This document shows positions 51,646 through 60,857 of a stretch of 64,000 nucleotides of DNA, piece by piece. How positions within the stretch are numbered: the first letter of the stretch is position 1; each line of letters begins with the position of its first letter. The translations under genes were made by a program, and so were the position numbers. The notes under the pieces were generated by a model, which saw nothing but the letters and a program-made list of their open reading frames with translations, did no database searches and was not told where the DNA came from. The stretch is taken from NCBI RefSeq assembly GCF_009857605.1, contig NZ_WWCT01000019.1, positions 1 through 64,000 on the forward strand. Reading direction: 5' to 3'. The DNA is from Duganella levis (GTDB lineage Bacteria > Pseudomonadota > Gammaproteobacteria > Burkholderiales > Burkholderiaceae_D).

Positions 51646-53675
51646 TTTCCGATCTGAGATCAGGAGATAGGCTAGTCACCGCCGGTAAGCCCGACAATTA
51701 CTTTGAGATATTGGACGGCCGTATTCATGCAGGCACACTCCAAATTTTCGATGCTGAAAGGCGCGAGTCCAGATTTATCGAAGAGGCCATAATTCGAAGT
51801 GGCCTCTCGAAAGGCGAAATCGTTCTACATCGAAAAGGCATGGCCCGCGTCGGCGTAGTCAGCCAGCATGACGATCCAGCTTTCCAGGCAAAGGTGCGAT
51901 TTATTCAGAACACCTTGAGGCGCATTGACTCCATTCAAAGAAAATGCAGTCTTTCGTTTAGTGCTGCAATCCCAGTTGCTCGCACAGCCTACATGGAAGA
52001 GAACACTGGCGATGTACTAGCTGCAGCATTCCCTTCGCGCGCAACATTATTCCGAGCCCGCAAGAATCAGCTACTCGGCTTGACTGTACTCAAGGGGGAC
52101 AAGAACAAAGGCAATTCGAGACCTCGGTATTCGCAAGACCTGGTGGAATTCATCGAAAGCACCATCAATGATGAATACCTGGTCACTGAATCCAGATGGA
52201 CGCTCGGATATCTGACGGAATACATCAATCGCGAAGCTCGGCGCCGTTGCCTGCACGTCGCTAAGCAGGAGATTAGTCGTAAGTTAGTAGCGGCGAGGAT
52301 TCACAATCTCAGCGTCGATGCTGACTATGACCGCATGGATCCGCTCCAACGGGTAGCCGGCAAGTCATACGCAAAGCGACGAATCCGGGCGCCGTTTGCA
52401 TTCGCACGCATTGAGCAGGACGCAGTGCATTTGCCTTTCGTCGTGCAAACCCCTCACGGCATATCCAGAACCGTCTATCTAGTACATGCAATCGATGTAT
52501 GCACCGGATATCCAGTGGGATGGCGAATTGTTATAGGGGCTCCACGCGAGATGGACTCGATCTCCTGCATTGAGATGTACCTTACGCCAGCCAAAATAAC
52601 GCGCTTCAAAGAATTTGGCATTACTGAAGCAATCAACTTGTACGGTACACCGGCACAAATCATCTTCGATAATGGCCCGGAGTGTAAAGGTGGACGGATT
52701 ATCCGTCTTGAGCTGATTGAGATTGACATCAAACATTGTAAAGCGAAGGAAGCTCAAGGTAAGCCATTCATCGAACGTCTGAACCGCGCACTTAAGGAGG
52801 CGCTCCAGACCTTACCTGGCTGCACGCGTTTCGATGGAAAAGATGGCAAGCGAGACCCCGAGGCGTTGGGAGATCAGCTGATGACCGTCGACGCGCTCGA
52901 GAAATGGATTGTTCGCTGGCTTTATGATGATTGGGCCAATTCCCCTCTCGATCGCTTGCGCTGGGAAGATTTACTGGAAAGCTCGGTCAAGGGAAAAACA
53001 CCGCTTGAGCGCCTTGCTTATCTGACGCAGGAGATGGGACACCCCATCACCATGCCACCACCACGGCAGAAATGGATGGCGGCAGTCTACGAACACAAAC
53101 AGTGTGTGCTCAGCGCGAAGTCAGGTATCACCGTGGCACATGGGTTCCGCTACAAGGGCGAGGCGATGTCGTACTTGCTATCCAAATACGGCGATCACGC
53201 TCCGCTTCACATCCTTTATGACCCCGACGATTTTCGCCAGGCATATGTGTACGAGGATGATGACCTTCCGCTCGTCACACTCACGCATGAACACGTGCGC
53301 CCAGACACCCCTGCATGGACCTTCGATGAGGCGAAGGAGCGCTTTAAAGCCGACATGGAAAACTGGGACATCCCCGCACCAAGGGCCAAGTTCCTGCATG
53401 ACCTGGATGATGCCGCCATTGGAAACAACAACCCTCGAAAACCAAAATCTCGCAACAAACGCGAAGAAAACAAAGAGACCACTCAACGGGCGAAGAACCA
53501 CGCTGCGGTTAAAAGAAGCACTGACAATCCGCTTCATTCATCCGCGCCGTTCGGATTCGCTTCAGCAACAGCACCTCCGCTAGATGCCGAATGTGAAGTT
53601 CTGGATAACGTCTGGTACGACAACGTGCCATCAATGACCATTGTGAATCGAAACACTGGAGAACAACTGCTATGA
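51642..53675 (+). CDS. tnsB: TnsB-like DDE transposase
   Basis: 677 residues. N-terminal DNA-binding HTH regions precede a retroviral-integrase-like core with DDE residues: Asp in VHAIDVCTGYPVGWR, Asp in IIFDNGPECKGG, and Glu in KPFIERLNRALKEAL. A Mu-type C-terminal domain and a charged, disordered tail (KPKSRNKREENKETTQR) follow. It binds the element ends and joins the 3' ends to target DNA. Its start overlaps tnsA and its stop overlaps tnsC. Confidence 0.93.
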   Translation: MISDLRSGDRLVTAGKPDNYFEILDGRIHAGTLQIFDAERRESRFIEEAIIRSGLSKGEIVLHRKGMARVGVVSQHDDPAFQAKVRFIQNTLRRIDSIQRKCSLSFSAAIPVARTAYMEENTGDVLAAAFPSRATLFRARKNQLLGLTVLKGDKNKGNSRPRYSQDLVEFIESTINDEYLVTESRWTLGYLTEYINREARRRCLHVAKQEISRKLVAARIHNLSVDADYDRMDPLQRVAGKSYAKRRIRAPFAFARIEQDAVHLPFVVQTPHGISRTVYLVHAIDVCTGYPVGWRIVIGAPREMDSISCIEMYLTPAKITRFKEFGITEAINLYGTPAQIIFDNGPECKGGRIIRLELIEIDIKHCKAKEAQGKPFIERLNRALKEALQTLPGCTRFDGKDGKRDPEALGDQLMTVDALEKWIVRWLYDDWANSPLDRLRWEDLLESSVKGKTPLERLAYLTQEMGHPITMPPPRQKWMAAVYEHKQCVLSAKSGITVAHGFRYKGEAMSYLLSKYGDHAPLHILYDPDDFRQAYVYEDDDLPLVTLTHEHVRPDTPAWTFDEAKERFKADMENWDIPAPRAKFLHDLDDAAIGNNNPRKPKSRNKREENKETTQRAKNHAAVKRSTDNPLHSSAPFGFASATAPPLDAECEVLDNVWYDNVPSMTIVNRNTGEQLL

Positions 53676-54658
53676 ATACCGCCCAAGAACTACGCAAAGA
53701 TATCGAAGCATGCGAACTTCCACATCCCTTTTTCGTCGATCATCTCTCAGCGCTTGAGCAACGCATCAACGACTCCCTTGCTGGCTTCGCGCCAAAAATC
53801 GAACGCATTCCTGGCCCAAGCGGTGTGGGGAAATCCTCCATCGTCACCACGCTGGCTCGGAAATATCCAGAGAGTCGAGTAGATGGACGGCGCTATGTGC
53901 CAGTACTTATCGTAAGAGTTCCTCAATCTGCAACAGCGAAACTTCTTCCAAATAGCGTACTGGCTGCACTAGGTATCAAAGTTGCCGCGAGCACCACCGG
54001 CGGCGCAATGTTCAGCCTGATGCTGACGCAGCTACGCCTTGCCGGTACCCGAGTGATCATTTTTGACGAGATATCACATCTGGTTGATGAAGGGTCCCGG
54101 GTCCCTCCGCGCGCAGCCAGTGACTGGCTGAAAGCTCTAACCGACACCCTGGACATCACCCTGATTCTCTTCGGGATTCCACGGCTGGAGCGGCTCTTTT
54201 CAGCAAATGAGCAACTGCGTCGCCGTGCCCGGCCAGCCCGAAATTTCTACCCTTACGACCCAAGCGACGATAAGCAAATGGCTGCATACGCCTCATGCGT
54301 CACTAGTTATGCAAAGCTGTTCGCCTCGGCCGGCTATCCTATTCAAGTTCACCCTCGAATTCTGACAGAACAAACCTTTCTGTTGTCCGGTGGTCTAGTG
54401 GGAGTGCTCACCGACTTTATGCGGGAATTAGCCGGCTTGCTAAAAAAAGAAACGCCCCGTCCCGTCACCTATCTTGATTGTGTTCGGGCACTAGAGGAAG
54501 TCAGTCACGCGGGCTCTCCCCATAAATTGGCTTTCCATGATTCAACAACGAACAACAATAAATTGCAACCAGCTGCTCTTACACAGGCATATGCCCATGT
54601 CTTGAGCAGCAACACAATGCCTATGCCCATTCGCAAAAAGGAAGGTATCAAACAATGA
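53672..54658 (+). CDS. tnsC: TnsC-like AAA ATPase
   Basis: 328 residues. Walker A GPSGVGKSS, Walker B VIIFDEISHLVDEG and a sensor-like FGIPRLERLF mark the TnsC/TniB family. It links target selection by TniQ to the transposase. The start and stop each overlap neighbouring genes by four bases, so the four genes form a tightly coupled operon. Confidence 0.92.
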   Translation: MNTAQELRKDIEACELPHPFFVDHLSALEQRINDSLAGFAPKIERIPGPSGVGKSSIVTTLARKYPESRVDGRRYVPVLIVRVPQSATAKLLPNSVLAALGIKVAASTTGGAMFSLMLTQLRLAGTRVIIFDEISHLVDEGSRVPPRAASDWLKALTDTLDITLILFGIPRLERLFSANEQLRRRARPARNFYPYDPSDDKQMAAYASCVTSYAKLFASAGYPIQVHPRILTEQTFLLSGGLVGVLTDFMRELAGLLKKETPRPVTYLDCVRALEEVSHAGSPHKLAFHDSTTNNNKLQPAALTQAYAHVLSSNTMPMPIRKKEGIKQ

Positions 54659-56544
54659 GCCTGGTCGTCACTTCCGCACCCAGAAACGAAGAAGCTGGTT
54701 TTGGCTACTACCGGCGTCTCGCCTCAGACAATGGCTTCTCCAGCTGGCGTGACCTTACAGATACAGCTGGCGTTGACCGAAATCGACGCCAGCTACTAAT
54801 GCGTACAGATGAGGTAGCTAAGAACCTCGGTCTGGAGCCGGCGTGGGCAGAGCAAGCCAAACAAAAGGAACTGCTCTGCCAAAGCTGGGGAACGCTATAT
54901 CGCACTCACACCGATGCTGTATGTCCTGAATGTCTCAACGAGTCACTGCATTTGCGACATAGCTGGGGACACGCATATGCCACCGCTTGCCCAAGGCATC
55001 AGATACAACTGATAGATAAGTGTAACGTCTGCGGGTTAGCGTTATCTGGAGCTCGCCTTCATGTAGGGGTGTGTTCATGTGGGCACAATCTAACCAACTT
55101 GCCACGTATGCCGGCGACTCGTACACAGCAGTGGCTATCGACGCTTATTGCTAATAATGGCGAGCATTCTGGAGACATAGCGCCGGTTCTCCACGGCGTC
55201 GAAATTACCGTATTGGCGAAGATCATACAGATCCTTTGCCTGTATGCTGATCCGGCTAAGCCCAAACTGCAGCGCGTCGCGCATGCGCCGAAATCCATCG
55301 TTGAGGCGTTGAAATTCCTTGCGCCGATAGAAGCCCAGTTGGCTGATTGGCCAAAGGGCTTCAAGGCACATGTCGAGCAACGCATTTCGGCCGGTCGAAA
55401 AGACGCCAGGACACTAAATACATTGCTCGGCGATTGGTATATTCGACTGCGCAAACTTGCCCTAGGCACGGCCTTTGAGGAGTTTATTCAAATCGTCATC
55501 GATGTCGCCTCAGAAAAAACAGAATGTGTCCTTGGTCTGGACTCGGCCAAGGCGATGGCCGAATCCACAACTGGGTACATGCATTCGCCAGAGGCTGCTA
55601 AAGCCATCGGCATAAGCCTCTCGCGATTGCATGAGTCGATTCTGACCAACGAATGCACACATCGCGCAAGACGAACTGGAACCCGTGGCCAAATATACGA
55701 AGTGCCATGCAGTGAAGTCCAGCGCATACAACAAGAGCGTGCAAAATGGATTTCTGACGCCGAAGCTTCCAAGATGGCTGAGATCTCTCCTGCGGTACTC
55801 GACCGCATGAAATCGGCCGGTGTCATTCAATCAGACGTTCGATGGCGGGAAGACATTTTGAAAGCAGGTCCAGTCAATCAGCAGTCCTTAGCGGATCTGT
55901 TCGAAATCGTGAGTCGCTTGGCGGATCCAACCTCGATGCTTGACGATGTCACCGTCACCTGGGCAGAATTCACCAGCCGTCGCATGGGAGAGAAGCAAGC
56001 TATCGAATCGCTGATGAAGGCCATTGTTAGAGGAGACGTGAGAGCCGTCTCACATGCCAAAAATCTCGGCAGATTACTTTTCCGACGGTCTGATGTGTCG
56101 CGATATTTCGGCATGCCGCTGATAGAAGCAGGTATGTCGATTCAGCAGCTGGCCAGGGTAACCAACTGGAAATGGGAGTGCATCGCACACTGGGTGGATC
56201 AAGGATTACTCAGTTCCGAAGTGGTGCAACGCCGTGGTCAATCTTGTCGTATCGTGTTGCCGCATCAGCTTCTCGCATTTCGTCAAAATTATCTCCCACT
56301 CGCAGATTTAGCGCGGGCAATGGGAACGAAATCATCCGCTCTATCTCGCCTGCTTCCTCATATCGAATTGATAGGTGCAAAAAGCCTACCTCATGGAATC
56401 ATGCGAGGCGGACTGATTCGAATCGCTGATCTAGGTCATTTGGCCATAGTCGGCGCAAGGGCTAAAGAAGACGTGCTCATGTCCGCTGAACGGCTACCTG
56501 CTAAGGAAAAGGAGCAGCATAGCAACCTCGAACAACCTTGGTAA
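54655..56544 (+). CDS. tniQ: TniQ-family target-selection protein
   Basis: 629 residues. The N-terminal TniQ domain has paired zinc-binding cysteines (VCPECLNE, ATACPRHQIQL, KCNVCGLAL, VCSCGHNLTN). The long C-terminal part has repeated HTH-like segments (SPEAAKAIGISLSRLHESIL, IQQLARVTNWKWECIAHWVDQ). A protein of this length resembles TnsD-type targeting proteins rather than the short TniQ of CRISPR-associated elements, so it may recognise a fixed DNA site. It is the last gene of the operon. Confidence 0.88.
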   Translation: MSLVVTSAPRNEEAGFGYYRRLASDNGFSSWRDLTDTAGVDRNRRQLLMRTDEVAKNLGLEPAWAEQAKQKELLCQSWGTLYRTHTDAVCPECLNESLHLRHSWGHAYATACPRHQIQLIDKCNVCGLALSGARLHVGVCSCGHNLTNLPRMPATRTQQWLSTLIANNGEHSGDIAPVLHGVEITVLAKIIQILCLYADPAKPKLQRVAHAPKSIVEALKFLAPIEAQLADWPKGFKAHVEQRISAGRKDARTLNTLLGDWYIRLRKLALGTAFEEFIQIVIDVASEKTECVLGLDSAKAMAESTTGYMHSPEAAKAIGISLSRLHESILTNECTHRARRTGTRGQIYEVPCSEVQRIQQERAKWISDAEASKMAEISPAVLDRMKSAGVIQSDVRWREDILKAGPVNQQSLADLFEIVSRLADPTSMLDDVTVTWAEFTSRRMGEKQAIESLMKAIVRGDVRAVSHAKNLGRLLFRRSDVSRYFGMPLIEAGMSIQQLARVTNWKWECIAHWVDQGLLSSEVVQRRGQSCRIVLPHQLLAFRQNYLPLADLARAMGTKSSALSRLLPHIELIGAKSLPHGIMRGGLIRIADLGHLAIVGARAKEDVLMSAERLPAKEKEQHSNLEQPW

Positions 56545-56606
56545 GGTGCCGCTGTTTACTCATTCATTAGCCCAGTGCGAATGAGCAGGCCAGCGGCGCG
56601 CCTGTC

Positions 56607-56655
56607 GGCGATAGGTCCGATGCGGATGCAACACCTCCATATTGGACCTATCGCC
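56607..56655 (+). terminator. inverted repeat after tniQ
   Basis: GGCGATAGGTCC (56607-56618) and GGACCTATCGCC (56644-56655) are perfect reverse complements with 25 bases between. It may end the tns operon transcript, though no T-run follows, or be part of an element end. Just beyond, 56664-56683 carries a sequence like a reversed boxA (CTGTTCTTTAACAATTT on the minus strand). Confidence 0.5.
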
Positions 56656-56961
56656 CTCACGCATTTAAATTGTTAAAGAACAGTGTATTGCCAACGCCGG
56701 CCGGACCACGTGCTTACATCAGGGAGAGTCAAGCGAACACATTCAGTTGCATGGCAGCTACTTGTCCAAAGCCGCCATGCTTATGATTGGGCCGTGCATT
56801 GTCGGACTGCTGACTCGCGCTGATGGGGTAAAGTTCGTTTCTGGCTGATCATCCTTGACGTACCGGTGGCACCTAAGTAAACTCGGGGATCTGTCAGATA
56901 GGCCTCATCCCCTGCATTATCAGGTTCTAGTCGCCTCTCGTGTATTTGGCAAACAGCAAGC

Positions 56962-56986
56962 GAAAGCCCGCCTCAGGTGGGCTTTC
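56962..56986. terminator. terminator-like hairpin before repeat copy B
   Basis: GAAAGCCCGCC and GGTGGGCTTTC pair with one G-T, with a three-base loop, followed by TTCGTTT. It resembles a factor-independent terminator and abuts repeat B. Confidence 0.5.
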
Positions 56987-57070
56987 TTCGTTTACAGATC
57001 TTGGCAAGATCCTGCCGGCTGAGGCGTCGCCAGATTAGCTTGTATCGCTCTCAGCACCTGGTATGAAATG
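56979..57070. repeat. direct repeat copy B (pair of 28282-28390)
   Basis: Matches copy A in the same orientation apart from seven mismatches and a missing 15-base block. The similarity ends abruptly after TGGTATGAAATGG on the right and near GTGGGC on the left. The copies are 28.7 kb apart and enclose nearly all the accessory genes. Confidence 0.75.
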
Positions 57071-57351
57071 GTTCGCCGGACTGGGTTTAGATCCGGGTTG
57101 TTTTGAGGCTAGAAGTCCAGGTCGCAACGTCTTTGTCGCCGGACGCGGCGCGTCTATGCTGACAAGCTACGTCCACGGGCGATGCTCGACCGAGCGTCGC
57201 CCTAAGAGTACATGGCTACATCAATGGGGCGGCGAATCTCAAATTATGCTTCTTAATGTCTCATGAGATTCTTCCTTCCCCCTGAAAAGACCCGATCTGT
57301 CGGGGTGAGGAATCTCGGTATATGGTTCCTGCTACAGAAGTTTAAATTAAG

Positions 57352-57377
57352 AAAATGCCAGCAATAGCTGGCATTTT
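57352..57377. terminator. bidirectional terminator
   Basis: AAAATGCCAGC (57352-57362), loop AATA, GCTGGCATTTT (57367-57377): a perfect 11-base stem with a T-run on the plus strand and TTTTC on the minus. It ends the transcript of the leftward 57378 gene. Confidence 0.85.
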
Positions 57378-57752
57378 TTATGCAGCAACAACCGGTATCT
57401 GACGTGAGAAACCAAACTCATATATTAAGCGAGGGACAAGTTCTTCGAGCTCACTTATGATCTGCTTCAATTGAGAGCTACCCGTTCCAGTTCTTCTAAA
57501 ATTGTGGATAAGCTGATTTCGCACCTTGTACACAAAGAACGCAACTTCTTCACTTTGATGGTTTGCTTTATTGAACTCAACATCTACATGCTCTAAAAAA
57601 GCTACGCAGGTATTCTTGAGCTCTGTGCAGTTTTCTGCAGGTAAAACACCAAAAATTTTTTTAATTCTAGCTGACTCAGAGGAGATTTTTTGATATTTTT
57701 CCAAAGAATTTCGTATAGCTACGACGTTTCCTTGGGCCCCTGTTGAGGGCAA
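57378..57752 (-). CDS. HEPN-like fragment or hypothetical protein
   Basis: Up to 124 residues, with only a TTG start at 57752. It is helical; VRNQLIHNFRR near residue 78 resembles the R-x4-H motif of HEPN domains. The first residues come from a frame overlapping the broken PAAR gene, so the open frame may be a chance join between a lost gene's 3' end and the PAAR remnant. The terminator lies directly after its stop. Confidence 0.45.
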   Translation of the reverse strand: MPSTGAQGNVVAIRNSLEKYQKISSESARIKKIFGVLPAENCTELKNTCVAFLEHVDVEFNKANHQSEEVAFFVYKVRNQLIHNFRRTGTGSSQLKQIISELEELVPRLIYEFGFSRQIPVVAA

Positions 57753-57871
57753 GAGACCTTGTCGTAAAGACGCGCGATTGCTTTGCCTCCTATGTCATGA
57801 ACTGGCGAGCCAGTGATGACTTTTCCTCCATGATCTGTCGTGTCGCCCACCGTTATGATTTTCAATGGCAT
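57719..57871 (-). pseudogene. truncated PAAR-domain protein
   Basis: 50 residues from ATG 57871 (GGAG upstream): it starts MPLKIITVGDTTDHGGKVIT and goes on to GSPVHDIGGKAIARL and YDKVSCPQQG, then ends at TAG. A PAAR domain is normally about 85-95 residues, so roughly half is missing, including the second metal-binding part. PAAR proteins sharpen the VgrG tip of type VI secretion. It is the last T6SS-related gene of the leftward locus and marks where the island cuts the T6SS region. Confidence 0.75.
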
Positions 57872-57886
57872 GGTGTACTCCGAATT

Positions 57887-58915
57887 TTAGTAGGTCGGCG
57901 GTCCGTCCGATTCAGGTTCGGCTGCGTCATTTACATTAGACCAGCGGGGCAACTTGGCAGGTGGAAGTGGAAGTACTTCATCCAAGCGCCCTAGTCTCAA
58001 GTCTGGATTAATTTCCAGTGCATCGTAAATCACGTTGTACCGGCTTTTCCTCTCCGGATCAGCTCGAATGCCCAGCCGCCTTAACTCTACCTTTTCCTCG
58101 TCTGTTGCACCTGGGCTGTACCCATCCTTGAAAAGTAGTTCAAGCGATGCAGCGCTCTCCTTGCTTCCAAATTTAACTCCTTCTTGATAAAGCCTGATTG
58201 CATCCATATACCGCGTCTTTAGCTCCGCTTTAATACCCAACTCGTAGGCGGCGAGTCCATGTCCTTGCTTGTATGCACATTGCTGCATGGCTTCCGCATC
58301 AGCAAGTCGTCCAGCCTGGCCATAAGCGCTAGCCAACGCCATTTGGGCTTCCGGACTGCCAAGCTCCGCCGCTCGCAAAAAGTAGGCCCAAGCAAGAGTT
58401 GGATCGTGCACAGCTCCACCGTAACCATGTTCGTATGCGACGCCTAAATCAAAGACTCCCCACGGCTGACCTTCGGCAGCCGCCATGCGCGCAATTTCGA
58501 CACCCTTTTCCGGTGCAGCATCAAGCACATGGTTTGATTCAAGAACCCCTAGCCCATAGAGATAAAATCGGGCCAACAAAGCGCGGGCTCCCCAATCACC
58601 GAGTTCCGCAGCCTTGCCGACATCAGTCAGTATGCGAGTGGTTTCTGCACGAGTAAGCTGCCATCCAATCTTGCTCCGCCAGACCTTCCTCGCTTCAATA
58701 TATAAATTGTAGGCCACTGGATCGCGCTTTGAGGGCATATGTTCTTTCCACCGCCCACATAAAGGAATAGGATCAGACAAGCTAAATTTCTTGAACCCAT
58801 AAGGTAATGAATGCAAGGCTCTCTCCTGCAAGTAACGATGAATGAACGTAGCTCCCATCGCCAAACCGGCACATACCAAAACGACGATTGCTGAACGTGT
58901 TCTCAAGCTGCTCAT
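57887..58915 (-). CDS. Sel1-repeat protein, likely immunity to the PLD effector
   Basis: 342 residues. An N-terminal membrane or signal helix (about 9-28) precedes Sel1-like helical repeats (EKGVEIARMAAAEGQPWGVFDL, AYFLRAAELGSPEAQMALASAYG). The C-terminal end (RLDEVLPLPPAKLPRW) resembles a domain I recall as DUF6396 next to phospholipase effectors. The position directly after the PLD gene and periplasmic exposure suggest it is the immunity protein. The stop of the PLD gene is two bases upstream. Confidence 0.75.
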   Translation of the reverse strand: MSSLRTRSAIVVLVCAGLAMGATFIHRYLQERALHSLPYGFKKFSLSDPIPLCGRWKEHMPSKRDPVAYNLYIEARKVWRSKIGWQLTRAETTRILTDVGKAAELGDWGARALLARFYLYGLGVLESNHVLDAAPEKGVEIARMAAAEGQPWGVFDLGVAYEHGYGGAVHDPTLAWAYFLRAAELGSPEAQMALASAYGQAGRLADAEAMQQCAYKQGHGLAAYELGIKAELKTRYMDAIRLYQEGVKFGSKESAASLELLFKDGYSPGATDEEKVELRRLGIRADPERKSRYNVIYDALEINPDLRLGRLDEVLPLPPAKLPRWSNVNDAAEPESDGPPTY

Positions 58916-58917
58916 GA

Positions 58918-60834
58918 CTACAACACCGGGGAACCGGGTTTCCTGTCGACATGGAATGGAAGTAGCTCTCCAATGAGCTTGCCTCCAGATTCTTTTGCAC
59001 CGTAATTCTTAGATGCCAGTCCCTTCCATTCTTTGAATGCATCTCCCATATCTTCAAATTGCGGCGGGCCAGGGTCTTTAGTACATTGCCTGAACAGGTC
59101 GGCGCGCAACTGATACGCTACGTCAAATGCGTCACTTATCACGTTGAGTTCGCTGTCCAGTGCCATGCTTCGCAAGTTCAGATTAGCTGACCCGATAGTG
59201 AATGCCGCGTCATCCACAACTGCTACTTTGGCGTGAATATAAATTTCTTCATAATCCGTCGAGCTCAATTGCCCCTTTTCATCAGCACATGTCCAGAGCG
59301 AACCCATGAAGACGCGCAGACCGTTCGCCGCTAGCTCTTCAGCATCCAACGGAAGACGCTCCCCATTCTTTTTTGCATTTGCCACAGCCTCCTCATGCTC
59401 AACGCGCATCGTCGTGCTCATGCCGATACCGCCAGCAACGTCGTAGGTCGGCCTGTCCATACCGTCACTCTCCGGCGTCGATGTCAATATGAATACGTAA
59501 AGCGGCTTGAGATAGCCGGCTCCCCGCAAACGCCCAGAGCATTCAATCAGATGCTCAGCCCAAGGTTTGTATTGAATATATTGGTTCTGGATGAATATGT
59601 AGTGCAGCATCTGTCTGGTAAGGTTTGCGTAGCACTCCTTTATGGTCTTCTCGCAGTGCAGTGGTTGAGTGCGAAGTAGCTGCAAATTATGTCGCGCATC
59701 CGGCAAATTAAAAGCGCTCAGGGGTAAGGCTTTACGTCGCGCAATGAAGCCGGGATCCATTTCATGATGGAGCGAATCAACAATTTTTTCGGCTACCATG
59801 GCATGGATTTTCAATCCCGGCAGCCAAGTTAGCCAACAAAGCTCGCGGAATAGGCTACTAGGCCGCTTGGACTCCTCCCAGGCTTGGCAAAAATTGTGAT
59901 TGAGATCGTAGAGAATTGGGCCTTGTACCCTGCACGAAACATCCTGGTACGGCTTGGCAACATGGCTTCTCGCATCAATGTACGCTTGCGCTACCTCATC
60001 CGCTGCACGCCGTTGGTACTCGGAGACGCTCTCCCATGCTTTCCTCTGTAACTTTGCATGATCCATTTCATAAAATCGCTCGCGATGTATGTCCCTGAAC
60101 TTGTGTTCCTTGGTGTCCCAAAAATCCGTAATGGAGTTATGTCCCATTACATAACCCTTGGCCAACTTGGGAATTTCGTAGTCGACCAACAGCATTTTTT
60201 GATGGTGCGTGGGATATCTTTTGGCGATCAGCGCCATGACGTTCGATGGCGCTGACTCGTCCGATAGCGCCTGATCGACAAATTCCAGTGGAACCTTCCG
60301 CACATGAAAATGGATGTTCGGGATTTCATTTGCGCATACCTGTTTGTACCATTCATCGTTGTAAGCTTGATGCTGCTCACTGTAAAAGTCCGTGAAAGCA
60401 CGGTCAATCAATGGAAATCGTATGCCGTAATAGCCAGGATTGTTATTCATCTGCGCGTGGGATGCAGCATCGTCATGCCAGACAAGCAGGCGCACTTTGA
60501 CTGGATTTTCCTTTCGCGTCGCAATATTTTTCAATAAATCGCCATAACGCACCCCGTCTTCTGCGGAAGCCTTACGGACAAGCACCATGCCAGGATCGAA
60601 ACCCCATGTGATGATGTCTACGCTATGACGCGCGCTGAGTAAGTCCTCTTGGATTTTTTCAAAAACATCCTGCCCGCAGATCAAAGGCTCGATCAAGCAG
60701 CGATAGCGTGGGTAGTAAAGTTCCTTCGGCACGCGCACAAACCATGACTGCGCAAGGCACTGATTGGGTGCAGACTTTTTTCGATAGGATAAGGTTTGTT
60801 TGTAAAGGTCCGCGTTAGCGTTCATGCTGGCCAT
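58918..60834 (-). CDS. phospholipase D-type T6SS effector (Tle5-like)
   Basis: 638 residues. Two HKD motifs mark a PLD enzyme: H211-x-K213-x4-D218 in HHQKMLLVD, and HAKVAVVDD near residue 540 followed by GSANLN. This is the layout of Tle5 effectors, which hydrolyse membrane phospholipids in target cells. It lies 23 bases after vgrG, the usual place for a VgrG-linked effector. ATG at 60834 or the one three codons later. Confidence 0.88.
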   Translation of the reverse strand: MASMNANADLYKQTLSYRKKSAPNQCLAQSWFVRVPKELYYPRYRCLIEPLICGQDVFEKIQEDLLSARHSVDIITWGFDPGMVLVRKASAEDGVRYGDLLKNIATRKENPVKVRLLVWHDDAASHAQMNNNPGYYGIRFPLIDRAFTDFYSEQHQAYNDEWYKQVCANEIPNIHFHVRKVPLEFVDQALSDESAPSNVMALIAKRYPTHHQKMLLVDYEIPKLAKGYVMGHNSITDFWDTKEHKFRDIHRERFYEMDHAKLQRKAWESVSEYQRRAADEVAQAYIDARSHVAKPYQDVSCRVQGPILYDLNHNFCQAWEESKRPSSLFRELCWLTWLPGLKIHAMVAEKIVDSLHHEMDPGFIARRKALPLSAFNLPDARHNLQLLRTQPLHCEKTIKECYANLTRQMLHYIFIQNQYIQYKPWAEHLIECSGRLRGAGYLKPLYVFILTSTPESDGMDRPTYDVAGGIGMSTTMRVEHEEAVANAKKNGERLPLDAEELAANGLRVFMGSLWTCADEKGQLSSTDYEEIYIHAKVAVVDDAAFTIGSANLNLRSMALDSELNVISDAFDVAYQLRADLFRQCTKDPGPPQFEDMGDAFKEWKGLASKNYGAKESGGKLIGELLPFHVDRKPGSPVL

Positions 60835-60857
60835 AGCACTTGTCCTTTCAAGCGAAA

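Larger units (their letters stand above)
56656..57351. other. region between the tns operon and the truncated PAAR locus
   Basis: No gene is supported. It contains the boxA-like motif near 56667-56683, a terminator-like hairpin at 56962-56986 and repeat copy B at 56979-57070. A short frame at 57063-57266 overlaps the repeat and is not supported. The right end of the Tn7-like element or the island should lie here or just beyond. Confidence 0.4.

Noticed and set aside
28282..57070. Repeats A and B as the terminal repeats of the Tn7-like element
   Set aside because: They are in direct, not inverted, orientation, whereas transposon ends must be inverted.
26078..57751. CRISPR array or CRISPR-associated transposon
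   Set aside because: No regularly spaced direct repeats and no Cas proteins were seen, and the TniQ protein is too long for a CRISPR-type TniQ.
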